This document shows positions 20,498 to 20,861 of a stretch of DNA of 20,861 bases, in pieces. Below the pieces are notes generated by a model. That model had not been told where the DNA came from and did not search any database. It saw only the letters and a list, made by a program, of their open reading frames with translations. The DNA comes from Candidatus Moraniibacteriota bacterium (GTDB lineage: Bacteria; Patescibacteriota; Minisyncoccia; JAHIHE01; JAGLIN01). How positions within the stretch are numbered: the first letter of the stretch is position 1; each line of letters begins with the position of its first letter. The translations under genes and the position numbers were made by a program. The stretch covers positions 1 through 20,861 of the forward strand of contig DAOWHY010000007.1 in assembly GCA_030641185.1 (NCBI GenBank), in the 5' to 3' direction.

Positions 20498-20603
20498 CGG
20501 CTTTAGCCGAGGGTCCACGAGGTTTTAACCTCGCGAAATTTAACTCAATAAAATAATTCTTTTCTCGCGAGGTTAAAACCTCACAAACCGTGCACTAAAG
20601 TGC
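20498..20603. repeat. Cluster of short palindromes with an 18-bp inverted repeat
   Basis: GAGGTTTTAACCTCGCGA (20519-20536) is perfectly inverted at 20565-20582, a REPIN-like arrangement with a 28-base centre. It is flanked by CGGCTTTAGCCG (20498-20509) and GCACTAAAGTGC (20592-20603). It lies in the hrcA leader, between the start codon and the CIRCE operator, so it would be transcribed into the 5' UTR of the heat-shock mRNA. Confidence 0.85.
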
Positions 20604-20629
20604 CGTAGAAAAAAATATAAATCATTCCA

Positions 20630-20656
20630 TTAGCGCTCCCTCTCATAGAGTGCTAA
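20630..20656. promoter_or_regulatory. CIRCE operator (HrcA binding site)
   Basis: TTAGCGCTC (20630-20638), 9 bases, GAGTGCTAA (20648-20656). The consensus is TTAGCACTC-N9-GAGTGCTAA, so only one base differs, in the left arm. It lies directly downstream of the hrcA -10 box on the minus strand, where bound HrcA would block transcription. Confidence 0.95.
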
Positions 20657-20660
20657 TTTT

Positions 20661-20688
20661 ATTATAGAGGAAATAAAATACGCGTCAA
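20661..20688 (-). promoter_or_regulatory. Promoter of the hrcA heat-shock unit
   Basis: On the minus strand TTGACG (plus 20683-20688), a 16-base spacer, TATAAT (plus 20661-20666). The CIRCE operator begins five bases beyond the -10 box. The leader to the hrcA ATG is about 175 bases. Confidence 0.8.
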
Positions 20689-20698
20689 GGGTGCTGGA

Positions 20699-20747
20699 AA
20701 TATTGAATATTGGATATTAATTTTTAATATTTAATATTTAATATTTT
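20699..20747. repeat. AT-rich ATATT-type direct repeats (family D)
   Basis: Units such as AATATTGAATATTGGATATT followed by repeats of TTTAATA. Located between the divergent hrcA promoter and the plus-strand promoter at 20752. Confidence 0.5.
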
Positions 20748-20751
20748 TTAT

Positions 20752-20780
20752 TTGTCAACATTCCAAACAAATTGTATAAT
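20752..20780 (+). promoter_or_regulatory. Promoter of the gene leaving the right edge
   Basis: TTGTCA (20752-20757), a 17-base spacer, TATAAT (20775-20780). Confidence 0.7.
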
Positions 20781-20833
20781 AACAACATAAAAAACTTTCA
20801 ACTTTATAAACTTTTTAACTTTACAACTAATCT

Positions 20834-20861
20834 ATGCAACAAAAAATAAAAAATAAAAACA
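20834..20861 (+). CDS. Start of an unidentified gene, cut by the window edge
   Basis: ATG at 20834 opens a lysine-rich N-terminus (MQQKIKNKN) that continues past the last base. It lies 54 bases beyond a good promoter. No Shine-Dalgarno; the leader is made of AACTTT-type repeats. Nine codons are too few to identify a product. Confidence 0.4.

Noticed and set aside
1..20861. Recoded UGA (glycine), as in some Patescibacteria
   Set aside because: UGA ends genes (for example 8949-8951) and full-length proteins need no UGA read-through.

Overview
The window is AT-rich bacterial DNA with the standard code. TGA is used as a stop and glycine is spelled with GGN codons. Small genes, many genes without a Shine-Dalgarno sequence, many palindromic intergenic repeats, a short HrcA and a MacB-like exporter together suggest an uncultured Patescibacteria/CPR-type organism, possibly a parcubacterium. 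That placement is inference: no rRNA or other taxonomic marker is present.

Layout. 1-3.7 kb: envelope polysaccharide genes on the minus strand (O-antigen-ligase-like protein, GT4 glycosyltransferase) with a small membrane-protein gene on the plus strand between them. 3.7-6.8 kb: HU, a YmdB-type phosphodiesterase and ribonuclease Y, all minus. 7.2-14.3 kb: a minus-strand MacAB-like exporter (adaptor, ATPase, two permeases), interrupted by two plus-strand single-gene units and a RAYT transposase with its palindromes. 14.5-15.7 kb: superoxide reductase and two tiny genes read from overlapping divergent promoters. 15.7-20.7 kb: a heat-shock cluster on the minus strand (hrcA, grpE, Cys-rich mini-protein, hsp20, dnaK) with a CIRCE operator and promoter before hrcA. 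A plus-strand lipoprotein gene sits between hrcA and grpE. The right edge holds a strong plus promoter and the start of a gene that leaves the window.

Two themes stand out. First, most long genes are on the minus strand, but four small plus-strand genes (2000, 8563, 11742, 19183) are self-contained units, each with a near-consensus TTGACA promoter, a good Shine-Dalgarno and a hairpin/T-run terminator. They sit just upstream of a minus-strand gene, and the -35 box often overlaps that gene's start codon. Second, the intergenic space is full of palindromic repeats of several families. One copy lies in frame inside the O-antigen ligase gene, one class surrounds a RAYT transposase, and several supply the stop or first codons of adjacent genes.

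Functionally, the window combines surface glycan assembly, RNA decay, export of an unknown substrate, superoxide detoxification and HrcA/CIRCE-controlled proteostasis. No tRNA, rRNA, CRISPR array or dnaJ was seen.
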